A stretch of DNA of 64,000 bases from Athripsodes cinereus (Eukaryota > Arthropoda > Insecta > Trichoptera > Leptoceridae): the NCBI GenBank assembly GCA_947579605.1, contig OX388325.1, positions 15,433,572 to 15,497,571 of the forward strand. Direction: 5' to 3'. Within the stretch, counting starts at the first letter, position 1, and the number at the start of each line of letters is the position of its first letter. The notes below the pieces were generated by a model. That model was given only the letters and a program-made list of their open reading frames with translations. It was not told the DNA's origin and ran no database searches. Below, piece after piece: positions 1 to 10,184 of the stretch. A program made the position numbers and the translations under genes.

Positions 1-79
1 CAACTGTCAAGTTGGCAGAGGCAACTGTCAAGTTGGCAGAGGCAACTGTCAAGTTGGCAGAGGCAACTGTCAAGTTGGC
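1..79. repeat. 21-bp tandem repeat at window edge
   Basis: About 3.8 copies of a 21-bp unit containing caactgtcaagttg, which is nearly palindromic. The array is cut by the window start, so its true length is unknown. Confidence 0.9.
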
Positions 80-479
80 ATTATATTTATTTATTCCAAT
101 ATACGGCGTGAGCCTTTTACACGAAGATTATAATGACAGACATAAAAAGTAAATTCATACAAGACAAGGAGTAACCACGATAAAAAGAACAATACAAAAT
201 AATATATTTTTTAATACTTAAAACTAAAACTTGTTAAAAATTAATTAATATATCTAAGTAAAATAAAACAGAAGTAAAATAGAACAAATTATCATAATGA
301 GGAAATATAAAATTACTCAAATATTTAATTATAAAATTTAAATACAACAATTTTAGATTTGTTTGAGTTGTCTCAAGTAAAAAATAGGAAGGTCTTCCAC
401 ATTTCTTTGAAAATTATTGTAAAATGCAGGTGTCAGTAGGTATAAGACATGGATTCATACAAAAAAATTAATTCATTAA

Positions 480-605
480 TAAAGTAGATACCAATCATCC
501 CGAATGTCTTAATTTTATTATAATAAGCACGGAGGACAACTTACATGTTTATTACAAACCTACAGGCAGCTGGCTATTCGGCTTGTAAGATATTATGGAT
601 TGATG
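480..605 (-). repeat. Dispersed repeat family A, degenerate copy
   Basis: Family A is a short repeat of about 130 bp found at a dozen or more places here. Its recurring landmarks are ccatcacggcatatcccac, ggggtagccagc, tgcatgtaataaacatgc and a GAGAAGACGG-like segment. This copy reads in the reverse direction (cccgaatgtctt, cacggaggacaac, catgtttattac, cagctggctat). Confidence 0.6.
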
Positions 606-892
606 ACATGGACAGATAGAGAGTAAAAATATTAGATCTGAATTCTAGGGGAGATCAGCTGTAGTTGTTTTTTTTCTTTACCAGAATGATATTTCTAAAA
701 CTTTAGTTTTGTTACTTTTGCCTACTACTCTCATACCACTTGGAAACTTTGCCCCCGCCCTTGGGTAAGCCGCGCTGTGCCACCCTTGCTCTTTAGCATT
801 CTTGTATACCTTCAATATAGTTCTATTAAGATGTTCTAGAAGTATTTACATAATTAAAACAATAAATCTAAATAAACAAAAGCCTCTATTTA

Positions 893-1015
893 CTCTACCT
901 ACCTATACCATCACGGCTAATCCCACATGTGGGGTAGCCAACAAATCAGCTCCTCTCCATGCCAACAAAAATTAACACAAGCAAACCTCATCGCTGGCGA
1001 GTCTTTAAAAATGAC
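893..1015 (+). repeat. Dispersed repeat family A
   Basis: Contains ccatcacggctaatcccac, tggggtagccaac and cctcatcgctgg in the same order as the other family A copies. No coding capacity and no clear RNA polymerase III box. Confidence 0.65.
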
Positions 1016-1770
1016 ATCACAAACATCTATAGGTAAGTAAGGCCGATAAAATTTTCTTTCCACGACGCATATTTTTGAAGCTGCTTATAGTACCTATTCA
1101 AATTTACCTAAGGCTGGGGGGTTTTATTATAAAAATAATATATTTGTGGCATAGGGGTGTTGATGGCTTGAGTTATAAAAGGTACATGGGGACCAATTTT
1201 TCAATATACCCTTAGGTTTTGTGAAGAATCTACATCTAAACTGAATTACTCTAGTGTTTACTATCTAAATAAATTAGACTAATAATTATGTTGCTCTAAA
1301 TTGTAAGGAAGAATTAGAGAAAGGGATCTTCAAGATGCCTCCCAAGTCAAATATTTAAGTACCTACCTATTATTATTACTTTTATCATTGTCTATACTAC
1401 TGCTGTTGGCGCGTAGAATAAGTGGACTGTATTTGCGGAATGTAGGAAAGAAAGACACTCAAAGAATTTGCACATGTAGCAAGAATCAAGAAACATGAAA
1501 TTCCTACCTTTGTTCAAGGAGAAGTCGAAAGATGGAAATCCTTGAATCTCTTCCGTCCTTTTGCACCACACGACACAATTAAAAATACATGATATTTTTA
1601 AGAATTGTAAAGAGAATGATGCTGCGTTGATGAATGTTTAAGAAAGTAATTTTGAAATATGCGATGCGGTATACGGTAATAATATTTTTTATGCGTTAGT
1701 ACGAATGCGAGTATGCGACGGTAACTTAGCGCGTATCAAATTGTACTGATGACCTTGACCGCCCAGAGGG
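1016..1770. other. No recognisable gene
   Basis: AT-rich sequence with scattered stops in all frames. I see no exon, repeat boundary or RNA gene here. Confidence 0.5.
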
Positions 1771-1945
1771 GACATTGAAGAGAAAAGTAGTATAAAAGAT
1801 TCCCACGACGGCGGTTTTGGCCGGCCGGCCCTTCAGGCCTCCCTAATGGCCCGCCCGTGAGGACAATTTTGGTTTGAATGTGCAGATAAGTAGGAGTTAA
1901 AGACTCCTGAGGTATCCGGGTGTGTGGTGGATCTTTCTTCAATGA
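1771..1945. repeat. Dispersed repeat family B
   Basis: Shares an ordered series of blocks with 13985-14160: taaaagattc, acgGCgGttttg, gaggacaattttggtttga, gactcctgag and a closing cttcaa. The longest open frame here is 68 codons and looks fortuitous. A GC-rich core (ggccggccggccc) is present only in this copy. Confidence 0.65.
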
Positions 1946-2184
1946 TGACCTTGACGTACTCGTTCAGACGATTCCAAGGTAAGGTAGCGAAAAGGGAACA
2001 TTGATACACATGGGAAAAAGGAATGGAAGGAAAAGAGACAGGAATAATTTCTTAATTCCTACAATTATACAAATTCTAATATGTCATCTCTCCTTCACTC
2101 CACAGTACACCAACCTTTGGCGCAAACAACTGCATAATGGTTGCTTCTATGGTTTGCATTTAATGTTTCTCGATTGGTGGACCT

Positions 2185-2386
2185 TAGCCCGTAATCAAAA
2201 CAAATTTTAGCGTTACGATTTTGTTTCGTTTTAGTTCGAATATAGACAACGTTGCGAGGAAGTGTAAATTTTCGTAGCTACTTGTGAATTTTAGCTACGA
2301 AAATTTACACTTTCTCGCAACGTCGTCTATATTCGAACGAAAACGAAACAAAAACGTAACGCTAAAATGTGTTTTGACTACGGGCT
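2185..2386. mobile_element. Foldback MITE, family C
   Basis: Two arms of roughly 90 bp are inverted copies of each other with few mismatches, separated by a very short loop near 2283. The ends read agcccgtaatcaaaac and its inverse gttttgactacgggct. A related foldback lies at 20337-20475. The element is non-coding and could fold as one long hairpin. Confidence 0.85.
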
Positions 2387-2673
2387 GTATATCGTAATAG
2401 TGAGAATGGCGGAATTGGTGAACGTTGTCCATGGACACCGAAAGAGATCATTTAAGCCAGCCTAAATCCAATTCGTAAGCGTTGTATATAACAGTGTTTA
2501 TTCTTGAAAACAATCCATAAATAATCAGTTGAGTCTTACTTCATATTGAGGATCACACTAAGGGCGAATTGAAATATCGGCCCTTGGTCTTGTTACAAGG
2601 CCATAATGTGGATTTGTTTTGGAAAACCGCGTGCTGTGCGTGCTAAGAAAGTGTTAGATTCTACCGATTGTAA

Positions 2674-2931
2674 TTATGTACTACGCATTTTTATAATCTT
2701 AGATTTGGTAAGCGTACTATTGCAGGCACTTAAGGCATTTCCTAACGTTCTGGAAAGATTATAGATTTTTTGTATTTCGTTCGCCCTTTTATTATACCGT
2801 TTACATAAAAGACCAACCATTCCATGAGTCCCGGCAAAGAATAGGCCTCCCCTTTCTTTTGAAAGATTTTCAGTGTCGTATAGATAAATCAGATATCCCC
2901 AATAATTTTTTCGCCACGGAATATTTATCAA
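2674..2931 (-). other. Unassigned 85-codon open frame
   Basis: An open minus-strand frame that I cannot match to any family. It has no flanking splice signals I trust and no repeat boundary. It may be chance or an old transposon remnant. Confidence 0.15.
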
Positions 2932-3649
2932 GGCTTGAAAATTTCACCGCATTTTTTTTAATTTCATTTTGGAATTCTTTCAACTTAACACTGACACATT
3001 ATAGTAAATAGATGAATTATTATTTTCATTTTAATGGTACGATCTGCTACGTCAGCCGGGTCCACAGCCCATTGACTTGGTAGGGACGGAGATGCTAATA
3101 CTGGCTTGATGGTACTGATGAACTTGACAGAGTTGAAAGAAAAAAAGAAATTGTCACCTAAACGGATAAATAGGAGTCCTTGAATTCTTGAAATAACCGG
3201 GAAATAGAGGTTTTTACAACATTAATGGTACGGTGAGGAATACTTGAATGATTATTATGTGTATTCGTTTCATTATGGCTACTTCACTTGGGGGATATGC
3301 CGTGATGTTATGGATAACTTGATGGATAAGTATCTAATTAAATTTCGCCGAAAACAAACCGTTCACAGTAGTACGAGTAACAAAGAAATTTGATACTTCT
3401 AACTTATATCTATCTAATACTACTAACATTTTTCTTAGAAAATGTAAATATCTATCTACTGCTTTCACGTAAATTGAAGGCGTAAATATCATTTTCTCCT
3501 CCCCAGAATTTCATTAAAGTTTTCAAATTGGTTTTATCGTCTTTTGAAATGGAACTGTGTGCCTCTCAAAACTTTACTAATAATCAAAGTTTCAAATTAA
3601 TTGGAACGTTCGCCAAATTCTAAAAAAGTCGGGTGTCTTATTATTGTTA

Positions 3650-4217
3650 CAGTAGAAGTCCGATAATCCGGCACGTTCGGGACCGGCTCGGTGCCGGATT
3701 ATCGAAAATTCCGGTCTATCTATAAACAATTAGGGTAATAATTAAACTACAAATAAAGTGTGCAAATACATACATACAACAAAGTATATTTTACATTTCA
3801 TATAATGTATGCACACATACTGTAAAACATTATTTCACTTAGATTTGAAAAAGTCACGTATGGTTTTTTGTTTACTTGACTTTTGGCGTTTAGTATAAAA
3901 TTTATTTCTAACGATATGGAAATCAATAATTTCTGAAGCACTGTAGTTAGTAGGTACTGGCCTCAGCAAAAGAGATAAACTTAATTTAGTGATTCTGCAG
4001 CTTCTGCCCAGCTGATTTTTTCCTTTTCTTTCGTTTCGGCATCTGAGTCAAGATGATCCCGAACTATCCCTAAAACTTCCGAATAGCTCTCAAGCGTTTT
4101 TATTCGCTTTAAAGACATACTTTTGGAAAAAACCAAATTTTTTACAAGTTTTCCGGAGCAGTGCCGGACTATCGGGCATTCCGGACTGTTGAATGCCGGA
4201 CCAATGGACTTCTACTG
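3650..4217. mobile_element. pogo/Tigger-type DNA transposon relic
   Basis: The terminal inverted repeats are CAGTAGAAGTCCgataatc at the left and its inverse ggacttctactg at the right, flanked by TA on both sides as expected for the Tc1/mariner superfamily. The 'CAGTAGAA' start with GATAATCCGGC-like sequence is characteristic of pogo/Tigger elements. The 568-bp body keeps only the 3' end of a transposase gene on the minus strand. Confidence 0.85.
3835..4119 (-). pseudogene. C-terminal remnant of a Jerky/Tigger transposase
   Basis: Two minus-strand frames give the usual tail of a pogo/Jerky transposase. The upstream part includes ISWAEAAESLN followed by a stop. After a frame change the end includes KQKTIRDFFKSK and a stop at 3837-3835, matching the 'QTTITDYF' style terminus of this family. 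The catalytic DDE domain is gone, so this is a pseudogene. Confidence 0.7.
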
Positions 4218-4377
4218 TATTAGCATTGGAATTTAATATTTATGAGGGGTTCACAAGCAAAGACAATTTTTTTAAAAAAATATTTTTTTTTACAAAAAAA
4301 TAAGATATTCAGAATGGGTTGCAAGCCTCATGACTGCTGAATTTAAGATGAAAATTGTTTTAATTTGGTCTACCACT

Positions 4378-4571
4378 GCATTCCAACAACGAGCGTCTTC
4401 TGGCAATTCCTACACATAACACCAATTTCTATTCTCAATCATTCTCAGTATGTGGTGTTCGTTGCTGGAATAATTTCCATTCTTCTCATAGAATATCTCC
4501 TTCTTTTAACGGGTTTAAATACGCCGTCAAGAAGTATTCATTGTCTTCTAACTCAGCATCCGTCCCCTAAC
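4378..4571 (+). pseudogene. C-terminus of a jockey/CR1-like LINE ORF2
   Basis: The plus-strand frame ending at the TAA of 4569-4571 reads IPTHNTNFYSQSF, then GVRCWNNF and KYAVKKYSLSS. This is the usual end of insect non-LTR ORF2 proteins: a 'T..N.F...F.V...R.WN.LP' block just before the stop. The reverse transcriptase itself is missing, so it is a 5'-truncated copy. Confidence 0.7.
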
Positions 4572-4625
4572 CCCTTCCTATAGTTCCCGATCCCTTTGGA
4601 GTGTTAGGTGTGTGGATTGTGATTT

Positions 4626-4656
<31 letters not shown>

Positions 4657-4864
4657 CAATCTAATTTATGTATCTATTTTTCTTATTGTTTGTTATTATT
4701 TTTATTTGTGTTTAGTGTTGATGTGACGTGGTTAGATGGAAGAAATCACTATATAGTGATAATCTCGGCACTGCATATCATCACATTTTTTCTTGTGTAA
4801 ACTGCTTTGTTTATTTTGTTATATGAATGATGATGTGCAAGAAGAATAAAATAAATAAATAAAT
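4572..4864 (+). mobile_element. LINE 3' untranslated tail
   Basis: Follows the ORF2 remnant and ends in gcaagaagaataaaataaa plus a short taaa run, which acts as the element tail. The last 150 bp recur at 48695-48835 with the same order (tggttagatggaagaaat, gtgataatctc, atgatgatgtgcaagaag). An AT dinucleotide run lies at 4629-4645. Confidence 0.75.
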
Positions 4865-4888
4865 TTTTCATACAGCTGTTTTTAACAG

Positions 4889-5016
4889 GACATTCGAAGA
4901 CTTGCGGAAAAACGTTGAAAACCAATACTTTGCCCGCTTTGCCGGGTGCTCCACGTTTCAGGTTTATAAATATGACCAAAATTATTCTAATACCTGGTTG
5001 TATAAAATATTTTTGA
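4889..5016 (+). CDS. Candidate terminal exon, function unknown
   Basis: A pyrimidine-rich stretch ending in tttaacag precedes an open segment that begins GA|CAT. It encodes HSKTCGKTLKTNTLPALPGA and onward to a TGA at 5014-5016. Its beginning resembles the candidate exon at 50773-50849 (HSKDYKKQWETDALPGAP), including the splice phase. I do not recognise the protein. It could be a duplicated exon, a pseudogene or coincidence. Confidence 0.3.
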
Positions 5017-5334
5017 GGGGAGAATGTCATAAATCGCTTTTCACTACATATCAAGAGTCATTTATATAACATAATATCATTTTCTGATATGTTTTGACAG
5101 GTGGATATTTTCTCAATAGCAAAATATTCTTTTCGTCACAATCCACATAGTAAAAAGTTATGGCGGGAAATGTGAAACAGGAAGGTGTTGCCAGCATTGT
5201 ATTGTGTTGCTATGATTGATTGATTATTGCGAAAAAAAATGTGACAGCTACTCCCATAATATAAATGAGAAAGTAGGTACTTTCAGATATATTGTATCAT
5301 TTTTCATGGACAAAAAGAGCACTGTTATTTTATC

Positions 5335-5427
5335 CACAGAGGTTCTGACGTCCTGGACGTTCCTCTTTTACAGTACACCGTTTTAATGATAATATTATAG
5401 CGCTGGGAATGTAGTGGAAAGAAGTGA
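5335..5427 (+). mobile_element. LINE 3' fragment, left part
   Basis: Matches 55735-55828 with many substitutions (tacagtacaccgtt, agcgctgggaatgtagtgg). It is the 3' end of the LINE copy described at 55600-55905 and is interrupted by a SINE. Confidence 0.65.
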
Positions 5428-5616
5428 GTTCGTCGGTAGCCTGGAGGTAGAGTCTCGGCCTCGTGAACAAGGGGTCCGTGGTTCGATACCAGGTGCCGGC
5501 AAACTCCCCTTTCACGACACAAGCTTTTAGTTAGCTTACTGTGAAAGGTGTATAAGGTTGTATTTGGGTTTATAACAAACAAAACCCAGATATATCTTTT
5601 TTTTAAAAAAAAAAAA
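5428..5616 (+). mobile_element. tRNA-derived SINE, family 1
   Basis: The head contains an A-box-like tagcctggaggtagag and a B box ggttcgatacc, spaced as in a tRNA promoter. The body ends with ccagatatatct and an A run. AAGTGA at 5422-5427 is repeated at 5617-5622 as the target-site duplication. Other copies lie at 23062 and 32089. Confidence 0.9.
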
Positions 5617-5622
5617 AAGTGA

Positions 5623-5700
5623 CTCAATTGACACTGAGGCGCTCTGAATGAATGTTTCTGCCCTGTGCTCCTGAGAGAAGCATTAAAGAACAGTTGATTT
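5623..5700 (+). mobile_element. LINE 3' fragment, right part
   Basis: Continues the match to 55830-55895 across the SINE: ctctgaatgaatg and ctgccctgtgctcctgagag. Together with 5335-5427 it shows that the SINE landed inside an older LINE tail. Confidence 0.65.
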
Positions 5701-6257
5701 GAAAAAACTGAAAACAGTAATGGGACTTATAAGCATACTTAAGATTATCTCTGGGGGGGGGGGAGGGGTAGAGCAATTTAGCGAATTTTCATTATTTTGA
5801 CATAGGACTTTGAAATGTTTCATGGTCTCCTCGTTTATGTTCGATAATTTAGCGTGACTCCTTTAGGGAGGGGGGCAGTTTCCATCGCATCGGTGCAGAT
5901 TTTCCATATTTGTCCCGTACTTTAATATGTATTAATTTTACCTGCTTTCCTCTACTATTTCCCAGATCCTAGGAGGACAGGAAGCCGCCCCCTTTACCCC
6001 CTGTATTTTGTTCATGGTAACGAAAAAAGCAAAGTTTTAAATTAACAATAGGAAGTTTGAGACACTTGACGATTTCATAATTCTTTATAAACAATTTCTT
6101 AGCCAACTTAGTCAAGAGAGTTCCAAATTTTTTCATTCTTATATAAGATTAAGAATTTTAGAACTTACTTATACCATGACAGGCGTTGGTAATTTTTAAG
6201 TGTATGTTGTTTCTTTCCGACAGATAGTATTGTAATAAATAAATTAGAAATTCTCAC

Positions 6258-6483
6258 CTTCTGCACAATTTTTGGTGTCTCCTTCTCTTTCTCTGGTTGC
6301 TCCGGTTCAGGTTTAACCACCTGATTGTGAGGCTTAGGCAGCTGTTGAGGCGGGACCCTCTTTCTGAGATTCTGCAAAGCCTCTCGCTCCTCTCGCTTCC
6401 TACTGGGCGCCGGCCCTCCGCCCAAAGCGAGTTGGGGCACGTTGAATTCTTCATTTTTGTATTGGACTTGACTAGATAAGAGC
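6258..6483 (-). CDS. Internal exon of an unrecognised gene
   Basis: The exon is bounded on the minus strand by an acceptor (ttacattttcag) and a donor (AAG|gtgaga). It has a single open frame of 75 codons, rich in P, K, E and Q, with PAPSRKREEREALQNLRKR as its best landmark. It joins the upstream exon at 8057 in frame: AA from that exon plus G here restores a lysine codon. The sequence looks intrinsically disordered, with charged segments. I cannot name the gene, and no downstream exon was found between 1 and 6257. Confidence 0.6.
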
Positions 6484-6567
6484 CTGAAAATGTAACATAG
6501 GTTGCATAAATGCAGGCGCATAAAAATCTATTCACTGTGTCGGTGTTTAGGTAGTAGAATTCCATAT

Positions 6568-6744
6568 CGAAATAAATAAAACAAGTGTTTTATTCTACTA
6601 TTGTTTTATTCTGTGAGAGAGACGTCTTTCGTCTTATAAGGACATTGTCAATCAGATTAACAACGTCCTTATAAGACGAAAGACGTCTCTCTCACAGAAT
6701 AAAACAATAGAAGAATAAAACACTAACTTGTTTTATTTATTTCG
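6568..6744. mobile_element. Foldback MITE, family D
   Basis: Near-perfect inverted arms run from cgaaataaataaaacaag to its inverse at 6744. The arms include gagagagacgtctttcgtct and its inverse around a short central loop near 6640-6660. The element lies in the intron between exons 8057 and 6483. The gacgtctctctc segment also appears in the 38-bp repeats at 37.7 kb. Confidence 0.85.
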
Positions 6745-6807
6745 GCATAAAAATCTCTTACACAATTTTTTCACGCTCCGAAATTTTAATAAATATATAT
6801 TTATCTA

Positions 6808-6935
6808 TTTATCTACACCATCACGATATTTCCCACAAGTGCAGTATCCAATAAACATACTAGCTGCCCTTCCATGCCAAAAAATAATAATAAATCCAGG
6901 ATTATCGGCAGTATTCACATCACTGCCCAATCGAA
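6808..6935 (+). repeat. Dispersed repeat family A
   Basis: Carries caccatcacgatatttccca, caagtgcagtatcc, aataaacatac and ttccatgcc in family A order. Lies in the intron of the unrecognised minus-strand gene. Confidence 0.6.
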
Positions 6936-7329
6936 GATATTAAATATCTTATTATAAGTAGTGTTTTACGATTATCTTACTTTTACATGACACTCGCAAA
7001 TTTATTTTTAAAAGCAGGAGATCTGTTTTTTGCCGGAAGCTCTACGTTATCTTTTGTTTTGGTGCTTTTTACAACACGTGAATGACTTCTTAGATATGCG
7101 TGTTACTAGGCAAATAAACAAAACTGATACTACATGTTTTACCTATCAGCCTAAAAAATAAAAAATAACACACACAAAAAACAAACGATAAAAACTAAAT
7201 TGAGAAGAGGGAAGAGCTTCATATAAAAGTTTTCCTAAATTCATGTAAAATTATTTTCCAGAAAACCTTACATGCTCCATAGCTTTTTCTTTATATTTTA
7301 AAAGCTTTGCAGAATTTTTCATAGCTATA

Positions 7330-7485
7330 ATGGATCATAAATGTAATGTATGAATGTTGGGAATGGAAGGCGACTGAGCGAGTGTATTGTTGTAAGCTTA
7401 GTAAGTAAGTTAGACTAAAATTTATGTTTGTTATAAGTTATTTTTAAGGTATAGTTATAACTTTATAAAATTAAATAAATAAATG
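7330..7485 (+). mobile_element. Probable LINE 3' tail
   Basis: The segment with gggaatggaaggcgactgag, gtaagcttagtaagtaagtt and a terminal aattaaataaataaatga run resembles LINE tails elsewhere in the window. No coding part survives, so the family is uncertain. Confidence 0.35.
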
Positions 7486-7724
7486 AACAATCTTTCTATC
7501 GTTATCATCTCCACATCGTGACTTTATCTTCCACAACTGGAATCATTAAAGATCTACATAGATCAGATCGTCCTCTCTACGCCATAAAATAAATTCAAGT
7601 GACAGTGCACCTCATCAAAGCTGCATTGAAGACGTTACAATATGTCTTGTAATACATAATGTTTTACAAATATCTGTTTTTTTTTTACAATATTAGACGT
7701 ATAAGACAATTAACGTCTACAATG

Positions 7725-7862
7725 CAGCGATCAAGAATGCCACTTATCTAACAGGGTTTATCTTTTTATTGACACTAAGTGTACAATCTGCATGTTTATT
7801 ACATACAGTTAGTACTCTGGGTACCACGCTGGTGGCATATCCCGTGATGGTATAGTTTAGAT
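7725..7862 (-). repeat. Dispersed repeat family A
   Basis: Reverse-direction copy with gcagcgatcaagaatgcca, tgcatgtttattacatacag and gcatatcccgtgatggtata. It is one of the better copies for defining the family end at 'atggtatag'. Confidence 0.7.
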
Positions 7863-8056
7863 AAAAATATATTTATCAGAAATTGCATCACATTTTTAGT
7901 ACAAATATGCCGGTTATATGAGTGTTTATAATATTTATCATAATGAAATAAACAAAATATCAAAATTTAAATTGATATAAAAAATACAAACAAAAAAATT
8001 GTAAAGAAAATAATTGCATGCGAAATGGTTATAAGTATAAAAAAAAACTTGTTTAC

Positions 8057-8304
8057 TTTTTAGACACAGTTGCTCTCTTTGACAAGAAAGGATAGTCGAA
8101 TAAACTTGCGCTGGACGGATGATTCGAGTTGGGATTTGTAAAACTGGAAGACGATGGTCCAGAGCTTCCATTTGATGCAGAATGGTTGTTATTATTATTT
8201 GAATGATTGACAAGTGCTGATTTTAAGGGCAAAAGCTCCACATTTTCCGCTGTTCGGAGGTTTTGTTCCATGGCAGGAAGACGTATTTTGGAAGAAGAAC
8301 TCAC
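8057..8304 (-). CDS. Upstream exon of the unrecognised minus-strand gene
   Basis: The open frame reads SSSSKIRLPAMEQNLRTAEN, then low-complexity Asn/Ser/Pro sequence, then LFDYPFLSKRATVSK. A donor AAAAA|gtaaac at 8057/8056 lies just before an in-frame stop. Splicing there to 6483 keeps the frame open. The ATG at MEQNL could be the true start, because it has a purine-rich context. Alternatively the exon extends upstream. A strong donor-like cg|gtgagt sits at 8304, so the upstream boundary is uncertain. Disordered, possibly regulatory protein; not named. Confidence 0.5.
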
Positions 8305-8344
8305 CGCACGTCCGACACATCGTAAATGAGAAAATAAACTAAAT

Positions 8345-9100
8345 TTCTATACCGACTGATATTATAAGCTTAGCTTGTATTGGTAGTGGAGGTGGTACTT
8401 CATACATATATCTACCATAGATTCTACTCTCAAATCCGTGAATGGGGAAAGTTCAGGAAAATCGCGAAATATTTCGCAGCAATGTTGCCATAGAAACGAA
8501 ACGATTTTTCACCAGTTTACCAATGCAACATTGTTTTATAATATAAACTTTATTTTTTAATCCGTGTTACCTCCAAAACGAATGCGTCTCAAGCTCTTTT
8601 GTACAAGTTTTCAAATCCGAAATCATTCATAAACGAGTGGATGGTCTTGGGAAGAATAAAATAGAATAGAATAGAAGTTTTATCAAATGTAATATTAAAG
8701 GCATTAAAGCTAAGTAAAACCTCATATTATAATAATACATTCAACATCAAACACCTTTATAATAGCATAAACTAGAACCGCAGAGTATACTTATTTTCAA
8801 GAAAAAATATTTTAAAATTAACAATAAGACAACAAAAGTTTCCTGTTTCACTCTTAACATGAAGATGGTACTTAATTATTTCTCCCATTCCAATACGGAA
8901 GCATATTGTACATCCTATACAACTGGACAATGTTATAAAACAAACCTTTTTAAGTCAACCTCTTTGCTTAAGACTGATTGATATGAAGTTATTTTAGTTC
9001 TTTGTCTTTAATCAATATTTACAATTCAGCGATGAGATACCGCCTATATATTTACGATACATAAAATAGAAATAAATTATAGATCAATCTACATACCTAC
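8345..9100. other. No recognisable gene
   Basis: AT-rich intergenic or intronic sequence. A short stretch at 8640-8670 (gagtggatggtcttgggaag plus aatagaatag) recurs near 22932-22970 and is probably another old repeat. Confidence 0.45.
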
Positions 9101-9104
9101 ATGC

Positions 9105-9240
9105 AACATCTACACCATCATGATTCCTTCCACAAGTAGACTGACTATAACTGCATGTAATAAACATGCAAACTGTCTTCTCCGTATCAATAAAAAAAAA
9201 CATTCGGGGTACATGGCATACCTCATCACTAGTAAATTGA
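9105..9240 (+). repeat. Dispersed repeat family A
   Basis: Clear copy: caccatcatgattccttcc, gcatgtaataaacatgcaaa, ctgtcttctccgt, aacattcgggg and catacctcatcactagt. This is the most complete plus-direction copy in the window. Confidence 0.75.
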
Positions 9241-9649
9241 AAATATTAAAATGTCATATTTTTATTCATTCATTCTTTCTTTTCTGAACATAGGTACAAA
9301 TTTATAGAAAAATGCATTCTAATTGGATATATAATCAACATATTATAGAGGGCGAGTTTATCGCAAAGGCGCGACCTCTTCAAACTTACCCAGATGCCAT
9401 ATTCGTGATGATTGGAAAAATTACAGAAAAAAGTGGGAGAATCCACCGATACATAGATATAGATTGAGAAATTGCATATTTTTAGCGATTTTTTTTCTTT
9501 AAATGGCAACATTGTTTTAAAATGCGCATTCCTGGCTGTCTAGAAGAGTACAGAGATACCGCATGGTGTCGCACTGTTGTCGCAGTGGGGGGACTTAACT
9601 CAGCTGGTACCTGCTATAGCCTACTGCTACATATCGATGGTTAACAGGC

Positions 9650-9850
9650 AATACCTCTTAACCCACAAAAAATCAAAAAATGAGTTAAGTATGCAGAAGT
9701 GTGTAAAATCCCATGTTTCATCTACCTGCAAAACCTCATAAACCTCAGTTTCATTATAATGGATCAAATAAAAAAAACAATACCTCCTAACACAAATCTT
9801 TCGAAAGTTTAGAACAACATCTCATAACCCACGTAAAATCGTGGTTAGGT
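9650..9850 (+). repeat. Subterminal motif cluster, left end
   Basis: Variants of GGCAATACCTC(C/T)TAACCCAC recur four times: ggcaatacctcttaaccca (TIR), aaaacctcataaacctc near 9728, acaatacctcctaacac near 9778, and acatctcataacccacg near 9817. Repeated subterminal motifs are typical transposase-binding sites. Confidence 0.65.
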
Positions 9851-10184
9851 GGAAATGTTTAAAAAATACATCTCTATTATTGCGAGCAATAACATGCATC
9901 CCACAGTCTAGTTATTAAGGGAGAAAATTTTCTCTTATCCATAAACAATTTTAGCGGGCAACACCACGCAAGCCACAGAAAGTGTATTCCCGCGCTTTCA
10001 TTTCTATACACTTCGCGCATACATTGTTGTTTCAAAAAGGTTAACAATAGTTATTCGAAGTTATTTTTAGAGTTTTGGTGAATTTATAAGTTCTTTTGGT
10101 GATCATCGGAAATGTAAGTAATATTTTAACGAGTATGTAGAATAAAATTTTATAAATATCCAATTATTATCCCGTAATTAATGG

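Noticed and set aside
1..79. CRISPR array
   Set aside because: The 21-bp units are directly adjacent without spacers and the window is eukaryotic.
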